Assembly (NCBI GenBank): GCA_902778055.1 | Contig: CACYWL010000003.1 | Coordinates: forward strand, 124,001 to 188,000 | From: an uncultured Eubacteriales bacterium | GTDB lineage: Bacteria; Bacillota; Clostridia; Christensenellales; Aristaeellaceae | Length of the DNA: 64,000 bases | Direction of reading: 5' to 3' | Shown: in pieces, positions 1-9,086 of the stretch | How positions within the stretch are numbered: position 1 is the stretch's first letter | How the letters are laid out: each line of letters opens with the position of its first letter | Made by a program: the position numbers and the translations under genes | The notes under the pieces: generated by a model | Told to the model about the DNA's origin: nothing | Database searches by the model: none | The model's input: only the letters and a program-made list of their open reading frames with translations

Positions 1-719
1 TGCTGATACTGGCCTCCCTGCTCGGTATAGATCTGGAGGATATCCTGCAGGCCGCGGCCCTGAGCGAGACCTCCGAGGCTGAACAGCAGGACGGGAACGG
101 GAATCAGAAGAAAAAGCCGGATAGGGAACCTTTTGCTCCAGACGTAGTAAAAGAGCAGGAAGGGCAGGAAAAAGACCGCCTGCAGCTTAAAGGCCAGGGC
201 CATTCCGAAGCTGAGCATCATCAGCGCGTGCTGACGCCTGAGAAGAAGGAAAAAAGCCAGCACCAGGAAAAAGGTGAAGATCGAATCGCACTGCCCCCAG
301 GCGGCGGAGTTCAGCACGGTGACGGGCAGCAGCACCACAGCCGCATAGGTCAGGGCCGCTTTTTCCCGGCTGCCGGTGATCCTCCGCACCGTCGCGGCAG
401 CCGCGAGGCCCAGCGCGTAATCAAAGGCCATGGAAAGCGATTTATACGCGTAAACCTTATGAATCGGCAGATAAGTCATCAGCGCGATCAGGGTCTGATA
501 GCTGATCTGATAATTTCCGACCTGGGTGGACAGCGCCCGGAGCCCACCCATCTCCTGAATGGCATCGTACCAGGGAATCAGAAAAATATTCATATCCGGG
601 CTGATGAACCCCCGGAAGGCGAAACGGGCGTACAACGAAAGAACCGTCACACAAACCGTAAAGATCACCAGCCTGTGCCGGATGACGGCATTCCAGAAGC
701 TGCTTTCTGCTTTTCCCAT
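1..719 (-). CDS. Gpi18-like multi-pass membrane glycosyltransferase, C-terminus cut by the window edge
   Basis: The frame starts at an ATG at 719 preceded by an AAGGAG-type ribosome site and stays open to the window edge, giving about 239 residues of N-terminal sequence. It is strongly hydrophobic with several membrane segments. It contains the family-typical stretch LNSAAWGQCDSIFTFF followed by ALAFKLQAVFFLPFLLFYYVW, as in COG5542 (Gpi18-related mannosyltransferases, GT-C fold using polyprenyl-phosphate sugars). It is a close paralogue of the gene at 2356-3576, sharing IPWYxxI, QVGNYxIxYQTLIAL and the WGQCDSIFTFF block. It is the last visible gene of a minus-strand operon, 55 bases below the 775-2316 gene. 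The sugar and acceptor are unknown. Confidence 0.8.
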   Translation of the reverse strand, partial: MGKAESSFWNAVIRHRLVIFTVCVTVLSLYARFAFRGFISPDMNIFLIPWYDAIQEMGGLRALSTQVGNYQISYQTLIALMTYLPIHKVYAYKSLSMAFDYALGLAAAATVRRITGSREKAALTYAAVVLLPVTVLNSAAWGQCDSIFTFFLVLAFFLLLRRQHALMMLSFGMALAFKLQAVFFLPFLLFYYVWSKRFPIRLFLLIPVPVLLFSLGGLAQGRGLQDILQIYTEQGGQYQ

Positions 720-774
720 GGTTCCTTCTTTCTCCTTTGCGCGGCGCTCCGCGGGCCTTTCCGACGGGCGCGGC

Positions 775-2316
775 TTATCTGCAGACTGCGTACAGACCAT
801 AAGCGGCCATCACCTCCCGGCCCTGTTCCTGCGCCTCATCCTGCCGGAGGATCCACAGATCCGCCTTTTCGGGATCCTCGAATTCAAAACCGTCAAACCG
901 TGCCACGGTCTGCATGACCCCATCCAGATCCGTACCGAATTCCGCGCTCTGCCTGAAGCGTTCCGGAGAGGGCGTGGTGTAAAAAAGAGCGAAAATATAG
1001 GGCTGTCGGACTGTCCCGGAGATATACAGCGTCTTCGGTTCCCTTTCCCCGGCGGCCGCAATCGCTTCTCCCAGCCCGGGATAGTATTTGTAGTGCCCGG
1101 GGGTCGTGAAGCCCGAGACATAGGAAGAGACAAAGAAGGCAAAACACAGCAGGGCGGCCGCGGACGGGATCAGGCCGGAGATCTCCAGACGGCGCACCAG
1201 CCAGAAGCTTCCGACCGCCGAATAATAGATCATCGGGATCCAGACCATGTTCAGACGGTTGATGTTTCCGTCTATCAGGACGGCGCAGAAGACCGAGCAG
1301 CAGAGCTGTGCCAGCATGGGCCACTCCGTTTTCCTGCCAGAGTCCTTCAGCAGGCTGGTAAGGAAGCCCAGCGCCGCGAGCGGCAGCCCGAAGAAGTAGA
1401 GGATGCCGCCCTGCCAGAAGGGAAGCGCGTTGTATTCCACGCCGTCATCCCCGTTGTGAAGGATTTCCAGGAAAACCATGAGGTTCTTCCTGAGGGCGGA
1501 AAGACCGCCCCCGCCGAGAATGCTGGTGGCGTTCTGCCGGACATCGATGAGCCGGGGGAAGGTGATCCCCAGTACGCGTAGCTCCTCCCCGCCCAGGATG
1601 TTCAGCGCCTGGCAGAGCCCAATGGGAAAAACCAGCACCAGAAAAAGGAGGAGGGACGCGAGGGCGGGACCGGGACGGAACGATTTCCTCAGTCGGATCG
1701 CCGTCCAGATCAGAAAAGGCGGCAGGAGAAAAAAAACGGTTCCGTAAGCGTAGGGGGAGAGCCCCAGACAGACCGCGGCGCCCAGAAGCGCTTTCGGCTT
1801 TTTCTCCGCAAGGGAAAGGAAACCGCAGGCGCCCAGCAGGAGCGCAGGCAGGAGGTTGCTCTCCAGTCCCCAACGGCTGGCCATGATATGCCAGGGATTG
1901 ATCACCAGCAGAAAGAGGGCGCACAGGCCGAACTTCTCCCCGCGGGCCCTTCGGGCAAAACGCCACAACACAAACAGGGAGACGCACCCGGCGAGGGCGT
2001 TCGGAAGCCGGATGCTCAGGGGTCGAAGACCCAGGAGGGCAATGAAGGGCATGGCCAGATAGCTCATCAGGACGTTCTGTCCACTGCCCCAGGAGACGAA
2101 AAGAACAGGCCAGGTGTTTCCGTGACGGTCCACCCCGCCATGGAGAAGCGCCCAGGCATCATATCCCGCGGCGGCTTCATCCTGGTTCAGCCCGTAGGGA
2201 AGCTTTTCCAGCCAAATCAGACGAAGGATCAGCCCGGCCAGGAGCAGAACCGCCGCCGTGATCCAGGGCTTTTCTTCCGTGATTTTTCTGAACAGGTTCC
2301 GGGCCCTTTCCGCCAT
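775..2316 (-). CDS. PMT/ArnT-like (GT39/GT83 type) membrane glycosyltransferase
   Basis: 513 residues with about eleven to thirteen predicted membrane segments. The first outer loop carries the acidic pair in NQDEAAAGYDAW (D46, E47), the position of the catalytic or metal-binding acid in GT-C enzymes such as PMT and ArnT. Enzymes of this type transfer a sugar from a polyprenyl-phosphate donor on the outer face of the membrane. The C-terminal 150 residues form a soluble domain. The start is supported by AGGAGGAG seven bases upstream. It lies between two paralogous Gpi18-like genes in the same orientation (gaps of 39 and 55 bases), so the three are probably co-transcribed. Acceptor unknown. Confidence 0.8.
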   Translation of the reverse strand: MAERARNLFRKITEEKPWITAAVLLLAGLILRLIWLEKLPYGLNQDEAAAGYDAWALLHGGVDRHGNTWPVLFVSWGSGQNVLMSYLAMPFIALLGLRPLSIRLPNALAGCVSLFVLWRFARRARGEKFGLCALFLLVINPWHIMASRWGLESNLLPALLLGACGFLSLAEKKPKALLGAAVCLGLSPYAYGTVFFLLPPFLIWTAIRLRKSFRPGPALASLLLFLVLVFPIGLCQALNILGGEELRVLGITFPRLIDVRQNATSILGGGGLSALRKNLMVFLEILHNGDDGVEYNALPFWQGGILYFFGLPLAALGFLTSLLKDSGRKTEWPMLAQLCCSVFCAVLIDGNINRLNMVWIPMIYYSAVGSFWLVRRLEISGLIPSAAALLCFAFFVSSYVSGFTTPGHYKYYPGLGEAIAAAGEREPKTLYISGTVRQPYIFALFYTTPSPERFRQSAEFGTDLDGVMQTVARFDGFEFEDPEKADLWILRQDEAQEQGREVMAAYGLYAVCR

Positions 2317-2355
2317 GGGATATCTCCTCCTGCTTTACTGATCTGAAACCGGGCG

Positions 2356-3576
2356 TTACGGCCGCGGGAGTTTCCCGGCCGCGGAGAAACCGAAAACCGT
2401 TCCGTCGTCCTTCGCGGCGGAACGGGCTGTGAGACAGGCAATCCCCAGGTAACAGGCGAGGTTGATCAGCGTCATCACTTCCCAGGGAAGGGGCGTCTTG
2501 AACAAAAGCCCGGAACCGTACATCTCGGTCTCAAGAATCACATGCCCCAGAGCTGCCGGAACGATGCGCGGCTCCACAAAGCACGCCATCAGCGTGAAAA
2601 TCACGGCGGGATAAGCGTACCGGTCATGCATGGACGGCAGGAACAGCACGCAGGTATACATCAGCAGGGCCGCCGTCAGCAGAAGGGTGCGGGAACTGAG
2701 CTTTTCTCTTCTGATCAGGCGCAGCATCAGGAAACCGAGAAGCGCGACGGTGACCGCAAGGCAGAGCACGTGCAGCTCCTGATAGTGATCCGAGCCGTCG
2801 GAGGGAATGTTTCTGACCAGCAGAAGCCAGAAGGAGGGATAATTCCAGCTGATCCGGGGATCCTCCACGGCGATCTGGTCATAGTAGATCGAGAACAGGG
2901 AGGCAAAGCTCCGTCCCTGCAGCAGGGCACCCAGGCTGAAGACGACGATCGGCACGAGGGCCAGAAGAAAAAAACGGAGGGAGAATTTCCGGCTCCATAC
3001 GTAATAAAACAGCAGAAAGGGGAGGAAAAAAACGGCCTGCAGCTTGAAGGCAAAGGAGCAGCCGTACAGAAGGAAGGCAGCGGCATTTTTTTCGCGAAGA
3101 AGCATCCAGAAGGTCATGACCAGGAAAAAAGTAAAAATGGAATCACACTGCCCCCAGGCGGCGGAATTCAGGACGACGGCGGGATGCATGATCGCCGCGG
3201 TATAGGCCGCGGCGGCTTTAGTCCCGCTGCCGGAAAGCTGGCGCACACAGGCAGCGGCCGCCAGGGCCAGCGCAAAGTCAAACAGGATGGACAGGGCCTT
3301 GTAGGCATGCAGGGGGAGAAGGGGCAGGCCGGTCAGCAGCGCAATGAGGGTCTGATAGGGAATATTGTAATTGCCGACCTGATGAGACAGCGCCTTCAGC
3401 CCGCCGGCCTCCAGAATTTCACCATACCAGGGGATGAGACAGTTCTTCATGTCTCCGCTGACAATGGACCGCATCTGAAAACGGACCCAGAAAGCCAGCA
3501 CCGTGGCCACGGCCACGAAGATCTTCAGCCTGTGGCGGATGATGAAATCCCAGAAACGCTTTTCCCTTCTGCCCAT
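2356..3576 (-). CDS. Gpi18-like multi-pass membrane glycosyltransferase (full-length paralogue)
   Basis: 406 residues, mostly hydrophobic, about ten membrane segments. It matches the Gpi18/COG5542 group by NSAAWGQCDSIFTFFLV, FKLQAVFFLPFLLFYYVW and the late LFLPSMHDRYAYP motif, whose HDRY is characteristic of these GT-C transferases. It pairs with the truncated paralogue at 1-719; the shared blocks indicate duplication around the PMT/ArnT-like gene. Such enzymes act on the outer membrane face with a polyprenyl-phosphate sugar donor. It is 84 bases downstream of the deacetylase-type gene at 3661-4584, with which it probably forms an operon. Substrate unknown. Confidence 0.82.
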   Translation of the reverse strand: MGRREKRFWDFIIRHRLKIFVAVATVLAFWVRFQMRSIVSGDMKNCLIPWYGEILEAGGLKALSHQVGNYNIPYQTLIALLTGLPLLPLHAYKALSILFDFALALAAAACVRQLSGSGTKAAAAYTAAIMHPAVVLNSAAWGQCDSIFTFFLVMTFWMLLREKNAAAFLLYGCSFAFKLQAVFFLPFLLFYYVWSRKFSLRFFLLALVPIVVFSLGALLQGRSFASLFSIYYDQIAVEDPRISWNYPSFWLLLVRNIPSDGSDHYQELHVLCLAVTVALLGFLMLRLIRREKLSSRTLLLTAALLMYTCVLFLPSMHDRYAYPAVIFTLMACFVEPRIVPAALGHVILETEMYGSGLLFKTPLPWEVMTLINLACYLGIACLTARSAAKDDGTVFGFSAAGKLPRP

Positions 3577-3660
3577 CGTTCAAGAGATCCTCCCAAGATT
3601 TTGATACCGCTTCCCTGTGACCTGGTTTCTGTAAAAAGACGGGTGCCCGTTTCTTTATTT

Positions 3661-4584
3661 TCACTCCCGGACCGGCGATTCCGGATCCTTTCCCGAACGG
3701 GGAAGCTCCATGAGCATACGGTATTCCACGTCCCGCATTGGGGACACGAAGGCCTTCCTGTCTTCTGGTCCGTATTCTTCGGAAACCTCCTCCGGCAGCA
3801 CGCGGCCGGGGTGGGAGAGAACCTCCAGAAACATCTCCTTCTTCTGCGCGTAGGCGGACATGCCCGGGCGGAGCAGGAGCACACGCTTCAGATCCATTTC
3901 TCCTGTCAGCGCCACGCCGAAGATATACCCGGTGGGGATGCCGAGGCCGCGCAGCCGCCTCCGGACGGGGCCGCTCAAAACCTTCAGGATGATATTCTTC
4001 AGCAGATTGATCAGGGGAACGGTGCCCGTGACGCCCGGCGTTCGGAAGAAAATGAAGAACGGTTCCGCGGAACAGCGGATGAACCGGACCCGGTTCGTGA
4101 GCTGCATCCTTTCCAGCGTGTCCAGCAGCGCCCGGAAAACCAAGGGAATCATATGGGTGTGCACATGGCTGTCGATGCGAAGCTCCGGCGGCCGGCCGGC
4201 CTCATCCTTCAGGTCGGCAGTTGCCTTCAGAAAGGCACGGATCTGGGCTTCGATCTCCGCGGAGAAGAGAGAAAGCATTTTCCGCCTCCGGGTGGGGAGA
4301 AGGCTGCGGAGCAGAATTCCGGCCCAGGACTGGCGGATGACGGTTCCGCCTCTTCCGGAGGAGAGCCATCGGCCGTCTATCAGGTTCAGATGAACGGACA
4401 AGAGCGGCTTTTTGGGGAAGAGATCCCAGCTTTCCCGGAGAAGGCGCATGCATTCCTCAAAACACCCCATGTTGGTGAGAACGCTGAAGCTGTCGATCTT
4501 CCCGGCCCGGGCGAGGGAGAGAATACGCCTTGCGTTTTCCGGGGAAGAGGCATAATCATCCGCGTGATAATCAATCTCGTACAC
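3661..4584 (-). CDS. YdjC/ChbG-family carbohydrate deacetylase
   Basis: 308 residues from a GTG start at 4584 preceded by GGAGG at short spacing. The open frame extends further upstream, but that extension has no ribosome site and reads unlike the family. The N-terminus DYHADDYASSPENARR matches the metal-binding ADDFG-type motif of YdjC/ChbG (D9, D10). LLSVHLNL and DSHVHTHMIP supply the expected histidines. Family members remove N-acetyl groups from short chitin-type or other amino-sugar oligosaccharides. No signal peptide is visible, so cytoplasmic action is likely. As first gene of the minus-strand glycosyltransferase operon it may deacetylate a lipid-linked sugar intermediate; that role is inferred. 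Confidence 0.8.
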   Translation of the reverse strand: MYEIDYHADDYASSPENARRILSLARAGKIDSFSVLTNMGCFEECMRLLRESWDLFPKKPLLSVHLNLIDGRWLSSGRGGTVIRQSWAGILLRSLLPTRRRKMLSLFSAEIEAQIRAFLKATADLKDEAGRPPELRIDSHVHTHMIPLVFRALLDTLERMQLTNRVRFIRCSAEPFFIFFRTPGVTGTVPLINLLKNIILKVLSGPVRRRLRGLGIPTGYIFGVALTGEMDLKRVLLLRPGMSAYAQKKEMFLEVLSHPGRVLPEEVSEEYGPEDRKAFVSPMRDVEYRMLMELPRSGKDPESPVRE

Positions 4585-4809
4585 TGTTCCTCCATGCGGT
4601 GAGGCGGCGCACACCGCGCTGATCGTTCCAGACGAGCCCCGCTGCTCCCGCGGGACGGGCATAATTATATCATCTGCGCCCGCTGAATTCAACCGGAGTG
4701 CTGCTCCCGGGGGAAATACCGCCTGTTTTGGGCAGACCGTTCCGGTGAGGTTGCGAAGGATCATACCCGATACCCCCCAATTCAAAGGTTCGGCGGAACA
4801 GCGTTATCC

Positions 4810-4838
4810 TTGACAAAGAGAGGGTGAGAAGATAGACT
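4810..4838 (+). promoter_or_regulatory. Candidate sigma-A promoter for the GtrII-like gene
   Basis: TTGACA, a 17-base spacer and TAGACT. It lies in the gene-free stretch 4585-5017 and would give a leader of about 170 bases before the ATG at 5018. The leader has several short inverted repeats, including CAGG/CCTG pairs near 4919-4960 and the 10 bp repeat at 4981-5012. Nothing else recognisable lies in the gap. Confidence 0.5.
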
Positions 4839-4980
4839 GGCGGTGCTTCTGGTGATTCTTGCGCTTGAAAGCGATTCGGAAGAGCGGAATGCGGTTTTAG
4901 GTAATGCTGAATAAATGAACAGGGTTAAAACCTGCCTGAACGAATGCCCGACAGGCCTCGTCTGAGTGAAGAGGGGCTCT

Positions 4981-5012
4981 GACTGAAAAGAAGGATTCAG
5001 CGCTTTTCAGTC
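4981..5012 (+). repeat. Perfect 10 bp inverted repeat just before the GtrII-like start codon
   Basis: GACTGAAAAG (4981-4990) and CTTTTCAGTC (5003-5012) are exact reverse complements with a 12-base loop. The second arm ends 5 bases before the ATG at 5018. No T tract follows, so it is not a normal terminator. It could hide the translation start in RNA or be a protein-binding site. Confidence 0.6.
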
Positions 5013-5017
5013 AAACG

Positions 5018-6628
5018 ATGGAAAGGGGGTGCCGGGGCTGTTTCCGGCAGATCAAAATGGATAAACGGATCAGCGCGGACGGACGGAATATGTGGGGACA
5101 GGATTCCCTGCTCCAAAAACTTCTTCCTTCCCTTCGAACCCCCATGTCCTGGGCTTTCTTCAGCGCAGCTGTCTTCGGCCTTTTGGCCCACGGCATCATG
5201 CTTTTCAACAAGCTGTCTGCCCACGATGACCTGCATTACCTCTTTGAACTGGGAACCACAGTCACCACCGGCAGATGGACCCTGCATATCCTCTATTGGC
5301 TTCACACCGTGTTCTTTCAGGATACTCCCATGAGCCTTCCGCTGCTGAATGGTTGCATAGCGATTCTCTGCGTTGGCCTGGCATCCGGACTGACCGTACG
5401 CCTGCTGGAGATCAGATCCCGGTTTCTCAGCGGAGCTCTGGGCTGCCTGATGGTCTGTTTTCCGGCGGTTACCGGCATGTTTTTCTACATGTTCACGATT
5501 CACTACTATATGATCGCGCTGCTGGGGATGGTTTTCATTGCCTGGCTCCTTTGCCGGAGCAGCGGATGGATCGGGAGGGGATGCGCCGTTTGCATAGGAG
5601 CGGCCTCCCTGGGAATCTATCAGGGCTTTTTTCCTGTATTGCTGTGTCTGTTTCTTCTGGACGGGCTCAGGAAGCTTTCCCGGGAGGAAATCGATCTCCG
5701 GGTTTTCTGGAAGGAAAAGGGAATCCAGGTGCTCTGCACCCTCTGTATGCTGGGCCTATACTCGGCAGCCAACCGGCTGCTTCTGGCCCGGCTCGGAGAA
5801 TCCCTTTCCGGATATCAGGGCGTAGGGGTAATTCCTTCCGTTTCTGATATTGTGCGGCGGACGGGTCTTGCCTACAGGGAATTTTTTCTTCCGACGGAGG
5901 GCGCTCTCTGGGATATGTATCCGCTTCGGATTCGCACGCTGTACAGGCTGATGTTGCTGGGGGACGCGGTGATGTCCGTCCGACTCGTGGCTTGCCGTGC
6001 CCGGGGAAAAAAACTCCGCGCTGTTTTCTCCGGGATCTTTCTGCTGCTGATTCCCCTGGGCTGTAATATGATCTTTCTCACGACCGATACGGTTCATGGG
6101 CTGATGGTCTATGGCCAGGTCATGCAGGCCGTGCTGTTTATCTGGCTTCTGGATCAGCAGGCATTCCGCCGCCCGCAGTGGGGGAGAGTTTTCTCCCTGA
6201 TCTCCGCGCTGATTCTGGGTTTGACCGGATTTCTGTATGTCCGCCTGGCCAACCAATGCTACCTGAAGCTCACTTTTGAACAGCAGGAAGCCATTTCCTG
6301 GTGCACGGCCTTGGTGGCGCGGATCAAATCCTCGGAGGATTATCGGGCAGAACGTCCCGTACTGTTTTTAAACAGCGACGGAATATCCGATCCCACTATC
6401 ACGCATTTGCGGGAGCTGGATACTGTCAGGATCTTCTACTATGGCCCGGATACGCGGGAATACCTGAATATGTCCCGGGACAGGATCATGGAACGATGGT
6501 GCGGTTTCACCCCCCTTTATTATGAAGGAGAGGATCTGTCCTCTCTGCCGGAAGTACAGGCTATGCCTCACTATCCGGACGAGGGTTCCATCCGGGTAAT
6601 TCACAATGTACTGATTGTGAACCTATAA
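5018..6628 (+). CDS. GtrII-family (PF14264-like) membrane glucosyltransferase
   Basis: 536 residues with about ten membrane segments, then a C-terminal soluble part of roughly 120 residues. The early loop HGIMLFNKLSAHDDLHYLF and the following GRWTLHIL..., FFYMFTIHYYMIALL and SLGIYQGFF blocks resemble the GtrII glucosyltransferase domain family, which adds sugar side branches to surface polymers from undecaprenyl-phosphate glucose. The start is uncertain: neither the ATG at 5018 nor the in-frame ATG at 5057 has a clear ribosome site, and the first lies 5 bases after an inverted repeat. A GtrB-like transferase follows at 6829 and a GtrA-like flippase lies at 18511, completing the usual three functions. 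Confidence 0.75.
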   Translation: MERGCRGCFRQIKMDKRISADGRNMWGQDSLLQKLLPSLRTPMSWAFFSAAVFGLLAHGIMLFNKLSAHDDLHYLFELGTTVTTGRWTLHILYWLHTVFFQDTPMSLPLLNGCIAILCVGLASGLTVRLLEIRSRFLSGALGCLMVCFPAVTGMFFYMFTIHYYMIALLGMVFIAWLLCRSSGWIGRGCAVCIGAASLGIYQGFFPVLLCLFLLDGLRKLSREEIDLRVFWKEKGIQVLCTLCMLGLYSAANRLLLARLGESLSGYQGVGVIPSVSDIVRRTGLAYREFFLPTEGALWDMYPLRIRTLYRLMLLGDAVMSVRLVACRARGKKLRAVFSGIFLLLIPLGCNMIFLTTDTVHGLMVYGQVMQAVLFIWLLDQQAFRRPQWGRVFSLISALILGLTGFLYVRLANQCYLKLTFEQQEAISWCTALVARIKSSEDYRAERPVLFLNSDGISDPTITHLRELDTVRIFYYGPDTREYLNMSRDRIMERWCGFTPLYYEGEDLSSLPEVQAMPHYPDEGSIRVIHNVLIVNL

Positions 6629-6779
6629 GGTTGATCCCGACCTTAAAGATGATGGTATCCATGACATCCGGCAACTTTTTCTGTGTATTTATCCCTTCAG
6701 GCTTCCCCTCCGTTATGAGATGCGGAAGAGCTTCTGCCTGGACTGGGCGGACGCGCTGAAAAACGCGGGGGAAAGGTGA
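6621..6779 (+). pseudogene. Possible C-terminal remnant of a lost gene
   Basis: A 52-codon stop-free run without a start codon begins immediately after an in-frame TGA and overlaps the end of the GtrII-like gene. Its translation looks like a folded protein end rather than noise: DPDLKDDGIHDIRQLF, then YPFRLPLRYEM, then SFCLDWADALKNAGER and a stop. The parent family is not recognised. It may be the tail of a gene deleted when the GtrII-like gene was placed here. It could also be chance, since open frames are common in GC-rich DNA. Confidence 0.3.
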
Positions 6780-6828
6780 AAAGGATCGCTGGAGAGCACT
6801 TAATTGTTTTTTAAGAAAGGAAGCAGGT

Positions 6829-7809
6829 ATGGATACAATTGCTGTGCTGATTCCCTGCTACAATGAGGCGGCGGCCATCGGAAAGGTGGTTACGGATTTT
6901 CAGCGGGTTCTTCCGGAAGCACGGATTTATGTATACGATAACAATTCCACGGACGGCAGCGGGGCAATCGCGAAGGAACTGGGCTGCACGGTCCGCCGGG
7001 AACATCAGCAGGGGAAGGGAAACGTCATCAGAAGAATGTTTTCCGAGATCGACGCGGAATGCTATATTATGGTGGACGGGGATGATACCTATCCGGCCGA
7101 GAACGCCCGGGAAATGTGCGACCTCGTGCTTGAGCAGCGGGTGGATATGGTCGTGGGGGACCGTCTTTCCTCCACCTATTTTCAGGAAAACAAAAGGCCG
7201 TTTCATAATCTGGGAAACAGCCTGGTCTGCTGGAGCATCAATCATCTTTTCCATACAGACATCAAGGACATCATGACAGGATATCGGGCTTTCAGCTACC
7301 GGTTTGTCAAGACTTTTCCGGTGCTTTCCAAGGGCTTTGAGATCGAGACGGAGATGACCATTCACGCTGTGGATAAAAACATGTTTCTGAGAAACGTGGT
7401 CGTGGAATACAGGGACCGGAAGGGCGACAGCCAGTCCAAGCTGAATACCTATTCCGACGGATGGAAGGTGCTGATGATGATCCAGCGCCTTTTCCGTACG
7501 TATCGCCCGATGCAGTACTTTGGCCTGGCCGCGGCAATTCTGATGCTGATCGCCGTGATCAATCTGATTCCCGTGGTGATTACCTACGGAAAAACCGGTC
7601 TGGTGCCCCGCTTTCCGACGCTGATCGCCTGCGGGTTTGTGGGTATTGCCGCGGTTCAGGCTTTTTTTGCGGGACTGATGCTGAAAACCAGCTATCAGAA
7701 AAACAGACAGGATTTTGAAATGGAGCTTTACAGAGCAACGGACGCTTTTCAGCGAAAAATGAGAGAAAAAAACAGTGAAAAAGAGCCGGTGACGGAGGAA
7801 AAAGCCTGA
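6829..7809 (+). CDS. GtrB-like family 2 glycosyltransferase with two C-terminal membrane helices
   Basis: 326 residues. The N-terminal GT-A domain has IPCYNEAAAIGKV, DNNSTDGS, the acidic VDGDDTYP motif that binds the nucleotide-sugar metal, and GYRAFS. Two hydrophobic segments follow (about residues 226-248 and 262-284) and a charged tail. This is the layout of GtrB/DPM1-type enzymes, which load a sugar onto undecaprenyl or dolichyl phosphate at the inner membrane face. AGAAAGGAAG lies eight bases upstream of the ATG. It probably supplies donor to the GtrII-like enzyme upstream or to the GT-C enzymes at 1-3576; the partner is inferred. Confidence 0.85.
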   Translation: MDTIAVLIPCYNEAAAIGKVVTDFQRVLPEARIYVYDNNSTDGSGAIAKELGCTVRREHQQGKGNVIRRMFSEIDAECYIMVDGDDTYPAENAREMCDLVLEQRVDMVVGDRLSSTYFQENKRPFHNLGNSLVCWSINHLFHTDIKDIMTGYRAFSYRFVKTFPVLSKGFEIETEMTIHAVDKNMFLRNVVVEYRDRKGDSQSKLNTYSDGWKVLMMIQRLFRTYRPMQYFGLAAAILMLIAVINLIPVVITYGKTGLVPRFPTLIACGFVGIAAVQAFFAGLMLKTSYQKNRQDFEMELYRATDAFQRKMREKNSEKEPVTEEKA

Positions 7810-7874
7810 ATGGCCGGGAAATAACGGCGGAAACGGTACGCGGAGGCTGGAATGAAAAGGGGCAGAGATGCTGC

Positions 7875-7900
7875 GGCGCTCCCGGGTCGCCTTTTTCTTT
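7875..7900 (+). terminator. Weak candidate terminator after the GtrB-like gene
   Basis: GGCG/CGCC arms (7875-7878, 7888-7891), an imperfect inner stem, then TTTTTCTTT. It lies between convergent genes. Confidence 0.4.
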
Positions 7901-7939
7901 CTCCTGCGCTGGGCCGGAGAGCCTGATTCAGCGCTTCTT

Positions 7940-8893
7940 CTACAGCAGGGAAAGCAGCTCGTGCCGGACGCCGTCCAAGCGGCAGTCGGAGAGGCCGAAA
8001 TCCATCTCCTTATAGCTCCAGGCGCATCGGGCAATCCCGTGCCTTTCGAAGCAATCGTGGATCATCCGGAACCACCGGATCGTATCCTCCGGCGCTGCGC
8101 GGTCTATGACACCGTATTCTCCGCAGTACAGCTCCGTTCCGTTTTTTTCGGCCGCTTCCAGCGCAGGCGCGAACAGGCTGTCAAAATAATCCCCGGGAAG
8201 ATTCATCCCGATGAAGTCCGGCCTGGCCGCCTGATCCAGCTGCGGGACCCAGGGAGCCCCCTGATGGGTAAAGGCCAGGGGCTCGTAGCAGTGGAAATTG
8301 TAGAGGACGCGCGCGTCCGCGGGCGGATTCAGGGCAGGTACGGCATGCGCGCTGTTGTTGTGATATCCGCCGACCAGGATCAGATGATTCGGGGCGATGC
8401 GCCGGATCCTCCGGATGCACTGATCCGCAATCCGGTTCCAGGCATCCATGTAACTCTGATCCGTCACCTCATTGAGCAGCTCGAAGGCCGTGTGCTCCGG
8501 ATCACCCCCGCATTCTGCGGCGATCTTCTCCCACAGGCGGAAGAACCGTTCCTGAAGGGCTTCGCTGCTGAAAAAACCGGTTTCCCGTTCCCCCTCATCA
8601 AAGGAAAAGCCGGCGGTCTTATGCAGGTCCAGCACAAGATTCAGCCCATATTGCCGGCACCATCCGTACGCTCTGCGGACTCTTTCGAAGCCCTCCTCGA
8701 GGAAGGCGGTCCCGTCCTCGTTCTCCAGCACGTTGTAATCCAGGGGAAGACGCACATGATCCAGTCCCCAGGAAGCAATCCTGGCAATATCCTCCTCCGT
8801 GATAAAACGGTCCAGCCTTTCCCTGGAATAATCGCACTGGCTCATCCAGCCGCCCAGGTTCACACCCCGGCCGAAGCCCATTTCCTTCAGCAT
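7940..8893 (-). CDS. Cytoplasmic glycoside hydrolase family 5 (endoglucanase/exoglucanase type)
   Basis: 317 residues from the ATG at 8893, chosen because AAGGGAGA lies nine bases upstream; an in-frame ATG 57 bases earlier has a poorly placed site. GH5 features are clear: GVNLGGWM near the N-terminus, HVRLP (strand 2), LDLHK, FELLNEVTD with the acid/base E142, and YCGEYG with the nucleophile E259. There is no signal peptide or binding module, so it should act inside the cell on imported oligosaccharides. It converges on the GtrB-like gene and stands alone on the minus strand. The exact beta-glucan or mannan specificity cannot be read. Confidence 0.85.
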   Translation of the reverse strand: MLKEMGFGRGVNLGGWMSQCDYSRERLDRFITEEDIARIASWGLDHVRLPLDYNVLENEDGTAFLEEGFERVRRAYGWCRQYGLNLVLDLHKTAGFSFDEGERETGFFSSEALQERFFRLWEKIAAECGGDPEHTAFELLNEVTDQSYMDAWNRIADQCIRRIRRIAPNHLILVGGYHNNSAHAVPALNPPADARVLYNFHCYEPLAFTHQGAPWVPQLDQAARPDFIGMNLPGDYFDSLFAPALEAAEKNGTELYCGEYGVIDRAAPEDTIRWFRMIHDCFERHGIARCAWSYKEMDFGLSDCRLDGVRHELLSLL

Positions 8894-9086
8894 TTTTCCG
8901 CATCTCCCTTCGTCCGATGTCCTCCGTCTGCCAGAGCATAGATCTTTCATTCTCCCGAATCATATCATGGACGGCCCGGAGACCGCAATACTGCCGGAAG
9001 GACCGGATTCAGGGGAGCGGCTGGGACCGCGGGAGCCGAACTGATGACCCGCGGCGCGAGAAAGCGAATCCTTCTCAGGATCTTTA

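Noticed and set aside
2542..4602. 686-codon plus-strand open frame across two minus-strand genes
   Set aside because: Gln/Gly/Arg-rich with no motif; the minus-strand frames encode recognisable families.
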